Positions 1-9,268 of a DNA stretch of 56,358 nucleotides are shown in pieces. The position numbers were made by a program, and so were the translations under genes. The stretch lies in assembly GCF_026627505.1 (NCBI RefSeq), contig NZ_JAPNLK010000019.1, positions 1 through 56,358 on the forward strand, read 5' to 3'. The DNA comes from Streptomyces sp. H27-H5 (lineage in GTDB: Bacteria; Actinomycetota; Actinomycetes; Streptomycetales; Streptomycetaceae). A model generated the notes under the pieces. The model searched no databases and had not been told where the DNA came from. It saw only the letters and a program-made list of their open reading frames with translations. How positions within the stretch are numbered: the first letter of the stretch is position 1; each line of letters starts with the position of its first letter.

Positions 1-7
1 CACTTAC

Positions 8-76
8 GAGGTGCCCTCTTGCTCGGGTCTGATGGAAGCGTAGAAACTCCCATCATCCCAGGTCAGCGGGCACCTC
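8..76. repeat. Short inverted repeat at the window edge
   Basis: GAGGTGCCC at 8-16 is matched by its exact reverse complement GGGCACCTC at 68-76, so this stretch could fold into a long-loop hairpin. It may be the upstream or end region of an element truncated by the window edge. I see no gene in 1-480; the ORFs there are GC-driven shadows. Confidence 0.35.
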
Positions 77-490
77 TTCTGATTTCTCCATCCACAGCCC
101 GACCACTACGCGGTGGATCCAGGCTGAGCGGGCGCCTGACGGCCGGATACATCAACCGCACGCTTGTATGACAAACATTCAATTGCCGCGCGCATAGGCC
201 AATTGGCCGCTCCGGACGGGATTACCGACCTTGGGGCCCGGGCACAGCTCGAAGTATGAGCTGGACGCACGACTACGGTGACACCGCACACGAACGCCGC
301 TCGGCCGATGAGCCGGGCACCCACGAGAGGGCGGGCCGGGACGGCCACGACCCCCGACTCGGTATTCCGCGCATCCTGCGTCGCCGCGCCCGCTGGGTGT
401 CGGCACGCCTGCGGCATCCTCGGATGTAGGAGTCCCGGCATGCGGGGTCCCGTGCATGCGGGCCCCCTTCATCCGGACCCCGACGTACGG

Positions 491-524
491 GTGCCCGTAC
501 CCCCGGATTCGGACGTACGGGCAC
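491..524 (-). terminator. Hairpin terminator after the MarP-like gene
   Basis: GTGCCCGTAC (491-500) pairs perfectly with GTACGGGCAC (515-524), a 10-bp stem with a 14-nt loop. It lies 25 bp beyond the stop of the minus-strand protease gene. There is no T-run, as is usual for Streptomyces terminators. Confidence 0.6.
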
Positions 525-549
525 GCGCGTCGCGCGTCGTCGGCTCCGC

Positions 550-1761
550 TCAGAGGGCGCAGCCCTGGCTGTCGACCTCTCGCACGGAGTTCCTGCCGAT
601 CCTGACGTCGTCGCGGACCTCGTCCGCGGTCAGGGCGTAGCCGGTGTTCGGGTCGTCCAGCGACTTCGCGAAGACGACCCCGTACACCCTGCCGTCGGGC
701 GTCAGGAGCGGGCCGCCGGAGTTGCCCTGGCGGACGGTCGCGTACAGCGAGTACACGTCGCGTCGCACGGTGCCCCGGTGGTAGATGTCCGGGCCGTTGG
801 CGTTGATGCGGCCGCGGACGCGCGCCGGACGGACGTCGTACGCGCCGTTCTCCGGGAAGCCGGCGACGATCGCGTCACTGCCGCTCGTCGCGTCCTTCTC
901 GATGAACTCCAACACCGGCGCCTTCAGCTTGGGCACATCGAGCACCGCGATGTCGCGTTCCCAGTCGTAGAGCACGACCTTGCCGTCGTACAGCTTGCCC
1001 TCGCCGCCGATCTGCACGGTCGGCTCGCGGACGCCGCCGACGACGTGCGCGTTGGTCATGACCTTGCCCGGCGCGAAGACGAAGCCGGTGCCCTCCAGGA
1101 CCTTGCTGCAACTGGGCGCGGTCCCGACGACCTTCACTATCGAGCGCTTGGCCCGCTCGGAGACCGCGCTGTTGGACAGCGCCGGATCCGGCGGCTTCAC
1201 CTCGGTGATGGGTTCGCTGGAGAACGGGCTGAACACCTGCGGGAAGCCGTTGCGGGCCAGGGTGGAACTGAAGTCCGAGAACAAGGTGTTCGCCTGCGCG
1301 GGCAGCACCTGGGACACGCCGATGAGGACCTTGGAGTTGCGGACCTCCTTGCCCACCGAGGGCAGCGCCGCCTGGGCGAGCAGGGAGCCGATCAACCAGG
1401 CCACCAACAGCATCGCGACGACGTTGACCAGCGCGCCGCCCGTCGCGTCGAGCGCGCGGGCCGGCGACCACGTGATGTGGCGTCTCAGTTTGTTGCCCAG
1501 ATGGGTGGTGAAGGCCTGCCCGATCGAGGCGAAGACGATGATGACGACGACGGCGACGACCACGACGGTGGTGGACACCTGGCTGCCGTTGTCGGTGACC
1601 TGGTCCCAGACCAGCGGCAACAGGGACACGGCGATGAGACCGCCGCCGAGGAAGCCGATCACCGACAGGATGCCGACGACGAAGCCTTGGCGGTAGCCGA
1701 CGATCGCGAACCACACGGCGGCGACCAACAACAGGATGTCCAGCACGTTCACGTGGGTCAC
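550..1761 (-). CDS. MarP-like membrane serine protease (CvpA domain plus trypsin-like domain)
   Basis: A 403-aa protein. The first ~135 residues hold four hydrophobic segments of the CvpA/colicin V production type (about 5-25, 28-50, 63-85, 108-130). The rest is a chymotrypsin-fold protease: His239 in TNAHVV, Asp270 in WERDIAVLDV and Ser348 in GNSGGP form the triad. Cys218 and Cys401 flank the domain as the disulfide cysteines of mycobacterial MarP do. In that family the protease is periplasmic and protects cells from acid and oxidative stress; here the role is inferred. The start is GTG at 1761, four bases after the stop of the upstream NUDIX gene, so the two are probably co-transcribed. Confidence 0.9.
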   Translation of the reverse strand: MTHVNVLDILLLVAAVWFAIVGYRQGFVVGILSVIGFLGGGLIAVSLLPLVWDQVTDNGSQVSTTVVVVAVVVIIVFASIGQAFTTHLGNKLRRHITWSPARALDATGGALVNVVAMLLVAWLIGSLLAQAALPSVGKEVRNSKVLIGVSQVLPAQANTLFSDFSSTLARNGFPQVFSPFSSEPITEVKPPDPALSNSAVSERAKRSIVKVVGTAPSCSKVLEGTGFVFAPGKVMTNAHVVGGVREPTVQIGGEGKLYDGKVVLYDWERDIAVLDVPKLKAPVLEFIEKDATSGSDAIVAGFPENGAYDVRPARVRGRINANGPDIYHRGTVRRDVYSLYATVRQGNSGGPLLTPDGRVYGVVFAKSLDDPNTGYALTADEVRDDVRIGRNSVREVDSQGCAL

Positions 1762-1765
1762 CGTC

Positions 1766-2524
1766 TCACGCGCGCCAGTCGAGCGGGACCTGGCGTGACC
1801 GGTCCCACGGCCGCTCCCACCCCGCGAAATGCAGGATCCGGTCGATCACCCCGGCGGTAAAACCCCAGACCAGAGCCGATTCGACGGTGAAAGCGGGGCC
1901 TTTGAAGCCGCGGGCGTGGACCACGGTCACCCGGTGATCGGGATCCGTGAGATCCGCCACGGGAACCGTGAACACCCGAGCCGTCTCCGCCGGGTCGACC
2001 ACGCGGATCGGGCTGGGATCGCGCCACCAGCCCAGCACCGGGGACACCACGAACTGGCTGACGGGAATGTAGAGGCGTGGCAGCACGCCGAAGAGCTGGA
2101 CCCCCTTGGGATCCAGCCCGGTCTCCTCCTCGGCCTCGCGCAGGGCCGCGCGCAGTGGACCGGTGGTGTGCGGATCGCCGTCCTCGGGGTCGAGGGCGCC
2201 GCCCGGGAAGGACGGCTGGCCCGCGTGCGAACGGAGGCTGCTCGCGCGTTCCTGGAGCAGCAGTTCCGGGCCGCGCGGCCCCTCGCCGAAGAGGATCAGC
2301 ACCGCCGACTGGCGACCCCGCCCGTCCTCGGGGGGCAGGAAGCGGCTCCACTGCTCGGGGCGGACCGTGCGCACGGCCTCGACCACCGGGTCCAGCCACG
2401 CGGGCAGGCCCCGGGTGCTGACGGTGACGTCGCCGCGCGGGTCGGCGTACGGCTCCACGGGCCCGGCCTGGGGCGTACCGGCCGGCAGGCCCGTCACGCT
2501 CTCGTCCTTCGTACCCCGCGTCAT
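1766..2524 (-). CDS. NUDIX hydrolase, coenzyme A pyrophosphatase type
   Basis: A 252-aa protein with the CoA-diphosphatase signature before the NUDIX box: LLLQERASSLRSHAG then QPSFPGG (about 88-109). The box follows, ending in REAEEETG (129-136), which supplies the metal-binding glutamates. The family cleaves CoA or oxidised CoA to phosphopantetheine and 3',5'-ADP. I chose ATG 2524; the open frame extends further upstream only because it overlaps shadow sequence of nth. It is followed at 4 bp by the MarP-like gene. Confidence 0.88.
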   Translation of the reverse strand: MTRGTKDESVTGLPAGTPQAGPVEPYADPRGDVTVSTRGLPAWLDPVVEAVRTVRPEQWSRFLPPEDGRGRQSAVLILFGEGPRGPELLLQERASSLRSHAGQPSFPGGALDPEDGDPHTTGPLRAALREAEEETGLDPKGVQLFGVLPRLYIPVSQFVVSPVLGWWRDPSPIRVVDPAETARVFTVPVADLTDPDHRVTVVHARGFKGPAFTVESALVWGFTAGVIDRILHFAGWERPWDRSRQVPLDWRA

Positions 2525-2649
2525 AGGCGACCCTGCTCCCTGCCGTTGCCGGCCCCGGCGATACTCGACACAACGCGCCCCGAGGCCGGATTGGTTCCAC
2601 CGCGGGCCGCCGTGCGGGGCCCGGGCCCTACTGCCGCACTGCCGTGTCC

Positions 2650-3600
2650 TCAGGGCGCGGCGACGCCCAGGGGAGGTGCCGGGAGGCCCGGGTAGTCCGG
2701 CGGCGGGCTCAGCCGCTGCCCCGGTTGGCCGCCCTTCTCGTACTTCAGCAGCTTCTTCGCCTTCTCCGGGTCGGTCTCGCCCTCCCCGTACGCCGGGCAG
2801 AGGGGCGCGATGGGGCAGGCGCCGCAGGCGGGCTTGCGGGAGTGGCAGATCCGGCGCCCGTGGAAGACGACGCGGTGGGACAGCATCGTCCACTCGCTCT
2901 TGGGGAAGATCGCGCAGATCTCCGCCTCGACCTTCTCCGGGTCCTCCTGTTCGGTCCACTTCCAGCGGCGGACGAGCCGGCCGAAGTGGGTGTCGACGGT
3001 GATCCCGGGGACGCCGAAGACGTTGCCGAGGACCACGTTGGCCGTCTTGCGGCCCACGCCGGGCAGCGTCACGAGGTCCTCGATCCGGGACGGGACCTCG
3101 CCGCCGAAGTTGTCGCGCAGGGCCTGCGAGAGGCCGAGGAGCGAGCGTGACTTCGCCCGGAAGAACCCGGTCGGCCGGATCAGCTCCTCCAGATCCTCGG
3201 GGGCCGCCGCGGCCATGTCCTCGGGGGTCGGGTAGGCGGCGAAGAGGGCCGGGGTCGTCTGGTTCACGCGCAGGTCGGTGGTCTGCGCGGACAGGACGGT
3301 GGCGACCAGCAGCTCGAACGGGTTGCGGAAGTCGAGCTCCGGATGGGCGTACGGGTAGACCTCGGCCAGTTCCCGGTTGATGCGCCGGGCCCGGCGGACC
3401 ATGGCGAGGTGCGATTCCGGTCGCGGAGCCTTCGGCGCCTTCTTCGGGGCCTCCGGTTTCTTGACCGAAGCTTTGCCCTGGGGGCGCGGCGGGGCCTTCG
3501 GGGGCACCTTCATGGGGGCATGTTCGCCCACGGCTGAATTCTGGGTCTCGGTCACTGCCGCGGACCCCTTGGCCTGTGCTCTCACCGGCTTATTGGACAC
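2650..3600 (-). CDS. nth: Endonuclease III (DNA glycosylase/AP lyase)
   Basis: A 316-aa base-excision repair enzyme that removes oxidised pyrimidines. The helix-hairpin-helix [12 protein letters not shown] carries catalytic Lys185, and Asp203 in VDTHF completes the active site. The iron-sulfur cluster ligands Cys252, Cys259, Cys262 and Cys268 have the exact C-X6-C-X2-C-X5-C spacing. The first ~60 residues are a lysine/proline/alanine-rich tail not found in the E. coli enzyme but common in actinobacteria. GTG at 3600 is used; an internal ATG (Met30) is possible. It diverges from crp. Confidence 0.95.
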   Translation of the reverse strand: MSNKPVRAQAKGSAAVTETQNSAVGEHAPMKVPPKAPPRPQGKASVKKPEAPKKAPKAPRPESHLAMVRRARRINRELAEVYPYAHPELDFRNPFELLVATVLSAQTTDLRVNQTTPALFAAYPTPEDMAAAAPEDLEELIRPTGFFRAKSRSLLGLSQALRDNFGGEVPSRIEDLVTLPGVGRKTANVVLGNVFGVPGITVDTHFGRLVRRWKWTEQEDPEKVEAEICAIFPKSEWTMLSHRVVFHGRRICHSRKPACGACPIAPLCPAYGEGETDPEKAKKLLKYEKGGQPGQRLSPPPDYPGLPAPPLGVAAP

Positions 3601-3711
3601 CCGGCCAGCCTAAGGCCGACCGCCGACACCCGTCCGGACCTCAGGTAACACCACCCTGATTGGTTTCTCGCCGCACAGCACACCCGTACGTCCGGCATCC
3701 TTGTGAGGAAC

Positions 3712-3725
3712 GTGATTGATCGCAC
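3712..3725. promoter_or_regulatory. Candidate Crp operator in the nth-crp intergenic region
   Basis: GTG-ATTGAT-C-G-CAC matches the Streptomyces Crp consensus GTG-N6-G-N-CAC in all but one conserved base (C for G), with exact spacing. It is centred about 75 bp upstream of the crp start, suggesting autoregulation. This is a motif match only. Confidence 0.35.
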
Positions 3726-3793
3726 TGTTTGAGCCGTCCGGCAAAATGGGGGGAAGACGGTCCCCTGAGCCGGTCGACATAGGAGAGAGACTC

Positions 3794-4468
3794 GTGGACG
3801 ACGTACTGCGGCGTGCCCCGCTCTTCGCGGCGCTCGATGACGAGCAGGCCGCGGAGCTCCGCGCCTCCATGGGCGAGGTGACCCTCGCGCGCGGTGACGC
3901 CCTGTTCCACGAGGGCGACCCCGGTGATCGGCTCTATGTCGTCACCGAGGGCAAGGTGAAGCTGCACCGCACCTCCCCTGACGGCCGCGAGAACATGCTG
4001 GCCGTCCTCGGCCCCGGTGAGCTGATCGGCGAGCTGTCGCTGTTCGACCCGGGCCCGCGCACCGCCACCGCCACCGCCCTGACCGAGGTCAAGCTGCTGG
4101 GTCTGGGGCACGGTGACCTCCAGCCGTGGCTGAACGCCCGGCCCGAGGTGGCCACGGCCCTGCTGCGCGCCGTCGCCCGGCGCCTGCGCAAGACCAACGA
4201 CCAGATGTCCGACCTGGTCTTCTCCGACGTGCCGGGGCGTGTCGCCCGGGCGCTCCTCGACCTGTCGCGCCGCTTCGGCGTGCAGTCCGAGGAGGGCATC
4301 CACGTCGTGCACGACCTCACGCAGGAGGAGCTGGCCCAGCTCGTCGGCGCGTCGCGCGAGACCGTGAACAAGGCGCTGGCCGACTTCGCGGGCCGCGGGT
4401 GGCTGCGCCTGGAGGCACGCGCGGTGATCCTGCTCGACGTGGAGCGACTGGCCAAGCGCTCGCGCTGA
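3794..4468 (+). CDS. crp: cAMP receptor protein Crp (Crp/Fnr regulator)
   Basis: A 224-aa transcription regulator. The N-terminal cyclic-nucleotide-binding barrel includes GELIGELSLFD and a PRTATATA phosphate-binding segment. The C-terminal winged helix contains LTQEELAQLVGASRETVNKA. Start GTG 3794 is chosen because AGGAGAGA lies five bases upstream and because the protein then begins DDVLRRAPLF, which I recognise as the start of Streptomyces Crp. The open frame runs 26 codons further upstream without a better site. In Streptomyces, Crp controls germination and antibiotic production. Confidence 0.95.
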   Translation: MDDVLRRAPLFAALDDEQAAELRASMGEVTLARGDALFHEGDPGDRLYVVTEGKVKLHRTSPDGRENMLAVLGPGELIGELSLFDPGPRTATATALTEVKLLGLGHGDLQPWLNARPEVATALLRAVARRLRKTNDQMSDLVFSDVPGRVARALLDLSRRFGVQSEEGIHVVHDLTQEELAQLVGASRETVNKALADFAGRGWLRLEARAVILLDVERLAKRSR

Positions 4469-4487
4469 CGCACACGGTTTCCTCGAT

Positions 4488-4521
4488 GGAGGGGTCCTGC
4501 CCGGTCGGGCGGGGCCCCTCC
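4488..4521 (+). terminator. crp terminator
   Basis: GGAGGGG (4488-4494) pairs with CCCCTCC (4515-4521), with an inner GCCCG/CGGGC stem between them, directly after the crp stop. Confidence 0.7.
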
Positions 4522-4549
4522 TCGCCTTTGCGGCGCCCGTGGAGGCAGA

Positions 4550-5383
4550 GTGGATCACATGGAGCACGAAGGCGGGGAACACAGAGGGCTCGACCCGTAC
4601 GGCTGCTTCGTGCGCGAGGGCTCGCTCAGCCGCGTCCCGGCGGCGTTCGCGCCGGTCGTCGCGGCCGCGCGCGAGCGGATCCCCGAGGCGTACGGCGGGC
4701 GGCTGCACAGCGCCTACCTGTACGGGTCAGTGCCGCGCGGCACGGCCCGCCCCGGACGGTCGGACCTGGACCTGCTGCTCGCCCTGCACCGGGAGCCCGG
4801 CGACGAGGACCGGGACATCGCCGAGGTGCTCGGTCGGGGGCTCGACGAGGACTTCCCGCAGATCGACGGGGTCGGTGTCCTGCTGTACGGCAAGGACACC
4901 CTGCTCAGCGAGCCGGAACGGCACGACCTGGGCTGGTTCCTCGCCTGCCTGTGCACCCCGCTGCTGGGCGCCGACCTGGCCGAGCACCTGCCCCGCTACC
5001 GGCCCGACGGGGTCCTCGCCCGGGAGACCAACGGCGGGCTGGCCGACCTGCTCCCCGGCTGGCGCTCCAGGATCCGGGCGGCCTCGACCCCGCAGGAGTA
5101 CCGGAGGCTGAGCCGGTCCTTCGCCCGTCATCTGGTGCGGACCGGTCTCATGCTGGTCATGCCCCGCTGGGGCGGCTGGACCAGCGACCTCGCCGAGTCC
5201 GCGGAGATCTTCGGCCGCTACTACCCGGAGCGGGCGGCGCAGATGAAAGCCGCGGCGGCGGTGGCGCTGGAACCGGTCGGGGATCCGGCGGTCCTGACGG
5301 CGTACGTCGACGACCTCGGACCGTGGCTCGCCGCAGAGTACACCGCCCGGCACGGGACGAGGACGCCGCGCCCGACCGGCTGA
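4550..5383 (+). CDS. Nucleotidyltransferase-domain protein
   Basis: A 277-aa protein of the polymerase-beta nucleotidyltransferase superfamily. The motif YLYGSVPRG (GSxxxG) is followed by RPGRSDLDLLLAL, giving the two metal-binding aspartates. An alpha-helical C-terminal half resembles aminoglycoside adenylyltransferase-type proteins, but the substrate cannot be told from sequence. GGAGG at 4541 precedes GTG 4550; ATG 4559 in the same frame is an alternative. It is monocistronic, after the crp terminator, and convergent with the next gene. Confidence 0.75.
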   Translation: MDHMEHEGGEHRGLDPYGCFVREGSLSRVPAAFAPVVAAARERIPEAYGGRLHSAYLYGSVPRGTARPGRSDLDLLLALHREPGDEDRDIAEVLGRGLDEDFPQIDGVGVLLYGKDTLLSEPERHDLGWFLACLCTPLLGADLAEHLPRYRPDGVLARETNGGLADLLPGWRSRIRAASTPQEYRRLSRSFARHLVRTGLMLVMPRWGGWTSDLAESAEIFGRYYPERAAQMKAAAAVALEPVGDPAVLTAYVDDLGPWLAAEYTARHGTRTPRPTG

Positions 5384-5469
5384 CCGGTGGGCATCCGCGG
5401 ACGTCGGCGGACTCGATCGGCTGATCCGCGCGGCTCGGGCGGGCGGCGGCGTGCCGATCCGCGCGTGGC

Positions 5470-5766
5470 TCAGGCCTGCCGGTCGGTGAGGGACTCGACC
5501 GCCTGCTTGGCCGTCAACAGGTCGGCGCCGGTGATGCGCCGGTAGACGCGGATCGCCTCGACCATGCGGCCCTCGCGGACCAACGCCCGTACCTCGTCCA
5601 GCCCGGCCGGCTCCGGCTCCTCGATCCCGAAGTGGTCCAGGACCAGGCCCAGGCGGCGTTCCAGGCCGTCTGCCCGGCGTTCGAGGGCCTTCATCCGCAG
5701 TGTGACCGTCGAGGTGATCCACGCGGCCGCGACGATCAGCGCGAGCAGCAGGAACAGCGTGTTCAT
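5470..5766 (-). CDS. Small membrane-anchored protein with an L7/L12 C-terminal-like motif
   Basis: 98 aa. One N-terminal transmembrane helix (about 3-22) is followed by a short charged helical region. The tail VREGRMVEAIRVYRRITG then LLTAKQAVESL resembles the helical part of the ribosomal L7/L12 C-terminal domain. Such proteins are common in actinobacteria and have no established role. ATG 5766 overlaps the stop of the upstream MBL-fold gene (ATGA), so it is translationally coupled as the last gene of a minus-strand operon. Confidence 0.7.
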   Translation of the reverse strand: MNTLFLLLALIVAAAWITSTVTLRMKALERRADGLERRLGLVLDHFGIEEPEPAGLDEVRALVREGRMVEAIRVYRRITGADLLTAKQAVESLTDRQA

Positions 5767-6608
5767 TCGGGTCCCCCAGAGATCAGTCCGTGATCTTGAA
5801 GGTACTCCAGCTGCGCTCGAACGGACCATTCCGCGGCGGGCCACAGGGACGGGTCCACATCCGCGTAGACCCGGGCCACGACCGCCTCGGGAGTGCGGAA
5901 ACCGTTCTCCACGGCCGTCTCGACCTGCGCGAGACGATGCGCCCGGTGCGCCAGGTAGAACTCCACCGCGCCCTGCGCGTCGTCCAGCACCGGACCGTGG
6001 CCGGGGAGCACCGTGTGGACCCCTTCGTCGACGGTGAGGGAACGCAGCCGGCGCAGGGAGTCCAGGTAGTCGCCGAGCCGGCCGTCGGGATGCGCGACGA
6101 CGGTCGTGCCCCGGCCCAGGATGGTGTCGCCGGTCAGGACGGCGCGATCGGCGGGAAGGTGGAAGCAGAGCGAGTCCGAAGTGTGGCCCGGGGTCGGGAC
6201 CACCCGCAGCTCCAGGCCGCCGACCCGGATCACGTCCCCGGCGGCGAGCCCCTCGTCGCCCAGCCGCAGCGCGGGGTCGAGCGCCCGCACCTTCGTGCCG
6301 GTCAGCTCCGCGAACCGGCCCGCGCCCTCGGCGTGGTCGGGGTGGCCGTGGGTGAGCAGGGTCAGCGCGACCCGCTTGCCGGCCTTCTCGGCGACGTCGA
6401 CGACGGCCTTCAGGTGAGCCTCGTCCAGCGGGCCGGGGTCGATGACGACGGCGAGGTCGGAGTCCGGTTCGGAGACGAGCCAGGTGTTGGTGCCGTCCAG
6501 GGTCATGGCGGACGGGTTGGGGGCCAGGATGTTGACCGCCCGGGCGGTCGCGGGGCCGGAGACGACCATTCCGCGGGGCTGGCCGGGCAGTGCGGCGGCG
6601 TCGGTCAT
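5763..6608 (-). CDS. MBL-fold metallohydrolase (LACTB2-like)
   Basis: 281 aa. THGHPDH gives His87, His89, Asp91 and His92; His142 (PGHTSDS), Asp161 (LTGDT) and His204 (LPGHG) complete the two-metal site. The spacing fits the LACTB2-like branch of the metallo-beta-lactamase superfamily, whose eukaryotic member is an RNA endonuclease; the substrate here is unknown. A C-terminal winged-helix-like segment ends in EYLQDHGLIS. It overlaps both neighbours by 4 bp (ATGA). Confidence 0.85.
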   Translation of the reverse strand: MTDAAALPGQPRGMVVSGPATARAVNILAPNPSAMTLDGTNTWLVSEPDSDLAVVIDPGPLDEAHLKAVVDVAEKAGKRVALTLLTHGHPDHAEGAGRFAELTGTKVRALDPALRLGDEGLAAGDVIRVGGLELRVVPTPGHTSDSLCFHLPADRAVLTGDTILGRGTTVVAHPDGRLGDYLDSLRRLRSLTVDEGVHTVLPGHGPVLDDAQGAVEFYLAHRAHRLAQVETAVENGFRTPEAVVARVYADVDPSLWPAAEWSVRAQLEYLQDHGLISGGPE

Positions 6609-7531
6609 GCGGTGGCTCCTCCGGGGTTTCCGGGTCGGACGCGCTTGGTGAACTCGTCGTGGCCGGGCCAGCTGAGCACCAGCTCGCCGTTCTCCAGGGT
6701 GGCCTGCGCGAGCACCGGGGCCAGGTCCTGGCCCGCGGCGGCCGCGAGGGCGTGCGCGGGGCTGTCGTACGGCTCCAGGGAGCGCAGGGTGGAGATCGTC
6801 GGCGGCATCATGAGCAGCTCGCCCTTGTCGTAGCCGGCGGCGGCGTCGGCGGGCCGGATCCACACGGTCCGGTCGGCCTCGGTCGAGGCGTTGCGGGTGC
6901 GCTGGCCCTCGGGGAGAGCCGCGACGAAGAACCAGGTGTCGTAGCGGCGGGGCTCGAACTCCGGGGTGATCCAGCGGGCCCACGCGCCGAGCAGGTCGGA
7001 CCGCAGGAGGAGGCCCCGGCGGTCCAGGAACTCGGCGAAGGACAGCTCGCGGGCGACCAGGGCCAGCCGGTCGGCCTCCCAGTCGTCGGCCGTGGTGTCG
7101 CCGACGACGCTGTCCGAGGTCTCGCCCGCCAGCAGGACGCCGGCCTCCTCGAACGTCTCGCGCACCGCTCCGCAGACGATCGCCTGGGCGGTACGGGGGT
7201 CGGTGCCCAGCCGCGCCGACCAGTCCGCGAGGCTCGGCCCGGCCCAGCCGACGAGGTGCTCCTCGTCGCGGGGGTCCACTCCCCCGCCGGGGTAGGCGTA
7301 CGCCCCGCCCGCGAAGGCCATCGAGGTGCGGCGGCGGAGCATGTGCACGGCGGGGCCGCCGTCGGTGTCCCGCAGCAGCATGACCGTGGCCGCGCGTTTG
7401 GGCGCCACGGGCGTGAGGGCGCCGTCCGCGAGCGCGCGGATGCGGTCGGGCCACTCGGGCGGGTACCACTGGCCTCCGGCGGGGGTGGGGCCGGTGGGGG
7501 TGGTCTGCTGTCCGTGCTCACCGTTCGGCAT
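6605..7531 (-). CDS. NUDIX hydrolase (NUDT19/RDD-like)
   Basis: 308 aa. The NUDIX elements are present but stretched: AYPGGGVDPRDEEH, an insertion of about 30 residues, then AVRETFEEAGVLL (REtfEEaG at 124-131). This long form is typical of NUDT19-like NUDIX proteins, some of which act on CoA. The substrate here is not determined. Its stop overlaps the start of the MBL-fold gene, placing both in one operon. Confidence 0.82.
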   Translation of the reverse strand: MPNGEHGQQTTPTGPTPAGGQWYPPEWPDRIRALADGALTPVAPKRAATVMLLRDTDGGPAVHMLRRRTSMAFAGGAYAYPGGGVDPRDEEHLVGWAGPSLADWSARLGTDPRTAQAIVCGAVRETFEEAGVLLAGETSDSVVGDTTADDWEADRLALVARELSFAEFLDRRGLLLRSDLLGAWARWITPEFEPRRYDTWFFVAALPEGQRTRNASTEADRTVWIRPADAAAGYDKGELLMMPPTISTLRSLEPYDSPAHALAAAAGQDLAPVLAQATLENGELVLSWPGHDEFTKRVRPGNPGGATA

Positions 7532-7650
7532 GGCGGGATGCTACGGGGATCCGGCCCGATGTTCGAGAGCCGCCGCCCGCGCCCGGGAACCCCGGGGTCG
7601 GCCGGCGGGTGGGGCGGGGCTCCGTCGCGGGGCCCCGCCACCCGGAGGGA

Positions 7651-8124
7651 TCAGGCGTCGGGGGTGAGCTCGACCTGGATCTCGACCTCGACCGGCGCGT
7701 CCAGCGGCAGGACCGCCACACCGACGGCGCTGCGGGCGTGCACGCCCTTGTCGCCGAGGACGGCGCCCAGCAGCTCGCTCGCACCGTTCAGCACGCCCGG
7801 CTGGGCGGTGAAGTCGGGCGCCGAGGCGATGAACCCGACGACCTTGACGACGCGCGCGATCTTGTCGAGGTCGCCGACCACCGACTTGACGGCGGCCAGG
7901 GCGTTCAGCGCGCACGTGGCGGCCAGTTCCTTGGCCTGCTCCGCCGAGACCTCGGCGCCGACCTTGCCGGTGACCGGCAGGCTGCCCTTGACCATCGGGA
8001 GCTGGCCCGCGGTGTACACGTACACGCCCGACCGGACGGCCGGCTGGTACGTGGCCAGCGGCGGAACCACCTCGGGCAGGGTCAGGCCCAGCTCGGCCAG
8101 CCTCGCGTCGACGATCCCGCTCAT
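7651..8124 (-). CDS. RidA family protein (YjgF/YER057c/UK114)
   Basis: 157 aa. The C-terminal signature HARSAVGVAVLPLDAPVEVEI-type strand contains the conserved arginine and the GVxxLPL..PVE motif. Family members deaminate reactive enamine/imine intermediates such as 2-aminoacrylate; this long actinobacterial subgroup is not characterised in detail. Its start overlaps the stop of the DUF4177 gene. A 119-bp gap separates it from the downstream NUDIX gene. Confidence 0.85.
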   Translation of the reverse strand: MSGIVDARLAELGLTLPEVVPPLATYQPAVRSGVYVYTAGQLPMVKGSLPVTGKVGAEVSAEQAKELAATCALNALAAVKSVVGDLDKIARVVKVVGFIASAPDFTAQPGVLNGASELLGAVLGDKGVHARSAVGVAVLPLDAPVEVEIQVELTPDA

Positions 8125-8285
8125 GCCGACTTCTCCCGCTTCAGGTAGGCCACGAGCTGCTCGGGGTTGTTCGGCCCGGGCACGACCTGGACGAGCTCCC
8201 AGCCGTCCTCGCCCCAGGTGTCCAGGATCTGCTTGGTGGCGTGGACCAGCAGCGGGACGGTCGCGTATTCGAACTTCTTGGTCAT
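8121..8285 (-). CDS. DUF4177 family small protein
   Basis: 54 aa beginning MTKKFEYATVPL and containing the DUF4177 hallmark WGEDGWELVQVVPG, a small alpha/beta fold of unknown function. Start ATG 8285; ATGA overlap with RidA. It is the first gene of the minus-strand operon 8285-5470. Confidence 0.8.
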   Translation of the reverse strand: MTKKFEYATVPLLVHATKQILDTWGEDGWELVQVVPGPNNPEQLVAYLKREKSA

Positions 8286-8377
8286 GGGAGCGAGCGTAGT
8301 GCCTGTCGCGCGGGACTCACGCGCGCCCCGGATCGCGCGTGGTCCCGCCCCCTCCTCCCGTCCGTGCCCGACAGGAC

Positions 8378-9268
8378 CTAGCGGCCCGCCGCCCGGGGCG
8401 CGGGCGCCGACGGGCCGCCCGCCACGACCGCCCCGCCGGGGTCGGCCGGGGCGTCCGCCTGCTGGGCGACGGCTTTGGCCAGGGCTTGGGCGAGGTCGTC
8501 GGCGGCCGTGCACGCGGCCGCCAGTTGGAGCAGGAGGGCGAGCGTCTGCCGACCGAGGGCCTCTTCGACCGGCGGTGGCTGGTGGGCCCGCTCGACGCGG
8601 AAGACAGCGCGGAGCCGTTCCACCTCGGCTTCGATCCCCCGCCTGCGACCGGCCCGTTTGAGCGCGGCGGTGATCTGGGTCCGGGTCAGCCGGGCGGCCT
8701 TGGCCGGGGTCGGGGCCGCCTTGAGGAGTTCGCGCGCCTCGGGCCGGAAGATGCCGTTCGGGCCGTACGCGGCGGCGGCCAGGGCGGCGGGGTAGTACTC
8801 GCGCAGCAAGGACCGGAGCTGATGGGAGATCTGCTGGCGGTGCCAGGTGGCGTCCTGCTGTGCGCGGGCGAGGACGGCGACGGCGCGGGCCTCGTCGGAG
8901 TCCGTCGACAGCGGCCGCAGGGCGTGCATGTCGGTGCGCAGGATGTGCGCCAGGACGAGAGCGTCACCGTGGTCGGTCTTCTCGTCGACCCCGTGCCGGT
9001 GGCGGTGGCGGGCCGCGGCCGTCGGGTCGACGGCGAAGACCTGCCGCACGCCGGTGCGCAGGACGGCGACGAGCAGGCCCCGGGAGGTCTCGATGGCGAC
9101 CGGGATCGGGGCGTCCCGGGTGTCTCCGTACTCGGCGAGCAGGTGGAGCAGGCGCTGGTAACCGGCCGCGTCGTCGGTGATGCGGCGTGCGGCCAGGAGC
9201 CGGCCGCCGGCATCGACGAGGGCGACGTCGTGGGTCTTGTCCGCCCAGTCGATTCCGCAGTAGATCAA
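8378..9268 (-). pseudogene. C-terminally truncated IS110-family transposase
   Basis: A 296-aa frame begins MIYCGIDWADKTHDVALVD, the DEDD (RuvC-like) start of IS110 transposases, and continues with TDHGDALVLAHIL and a helical region up to about residue 272. Full-length members have about 400 residues with a C-terminal domain containing a conserved serine in a PGxG...GS context. That whole domain is absent; the last ~25 residues are low-complexity P/A/G sequence. I judge it inactive. Confidence 0.8.

Noticed and set aside
278..640. A 120-aa plus-strand frame upstream of the protease
   Set aside because: It overlaps the terminator and the 3' end of the MarP-like gene and lacks any recognisable feature or RBS.
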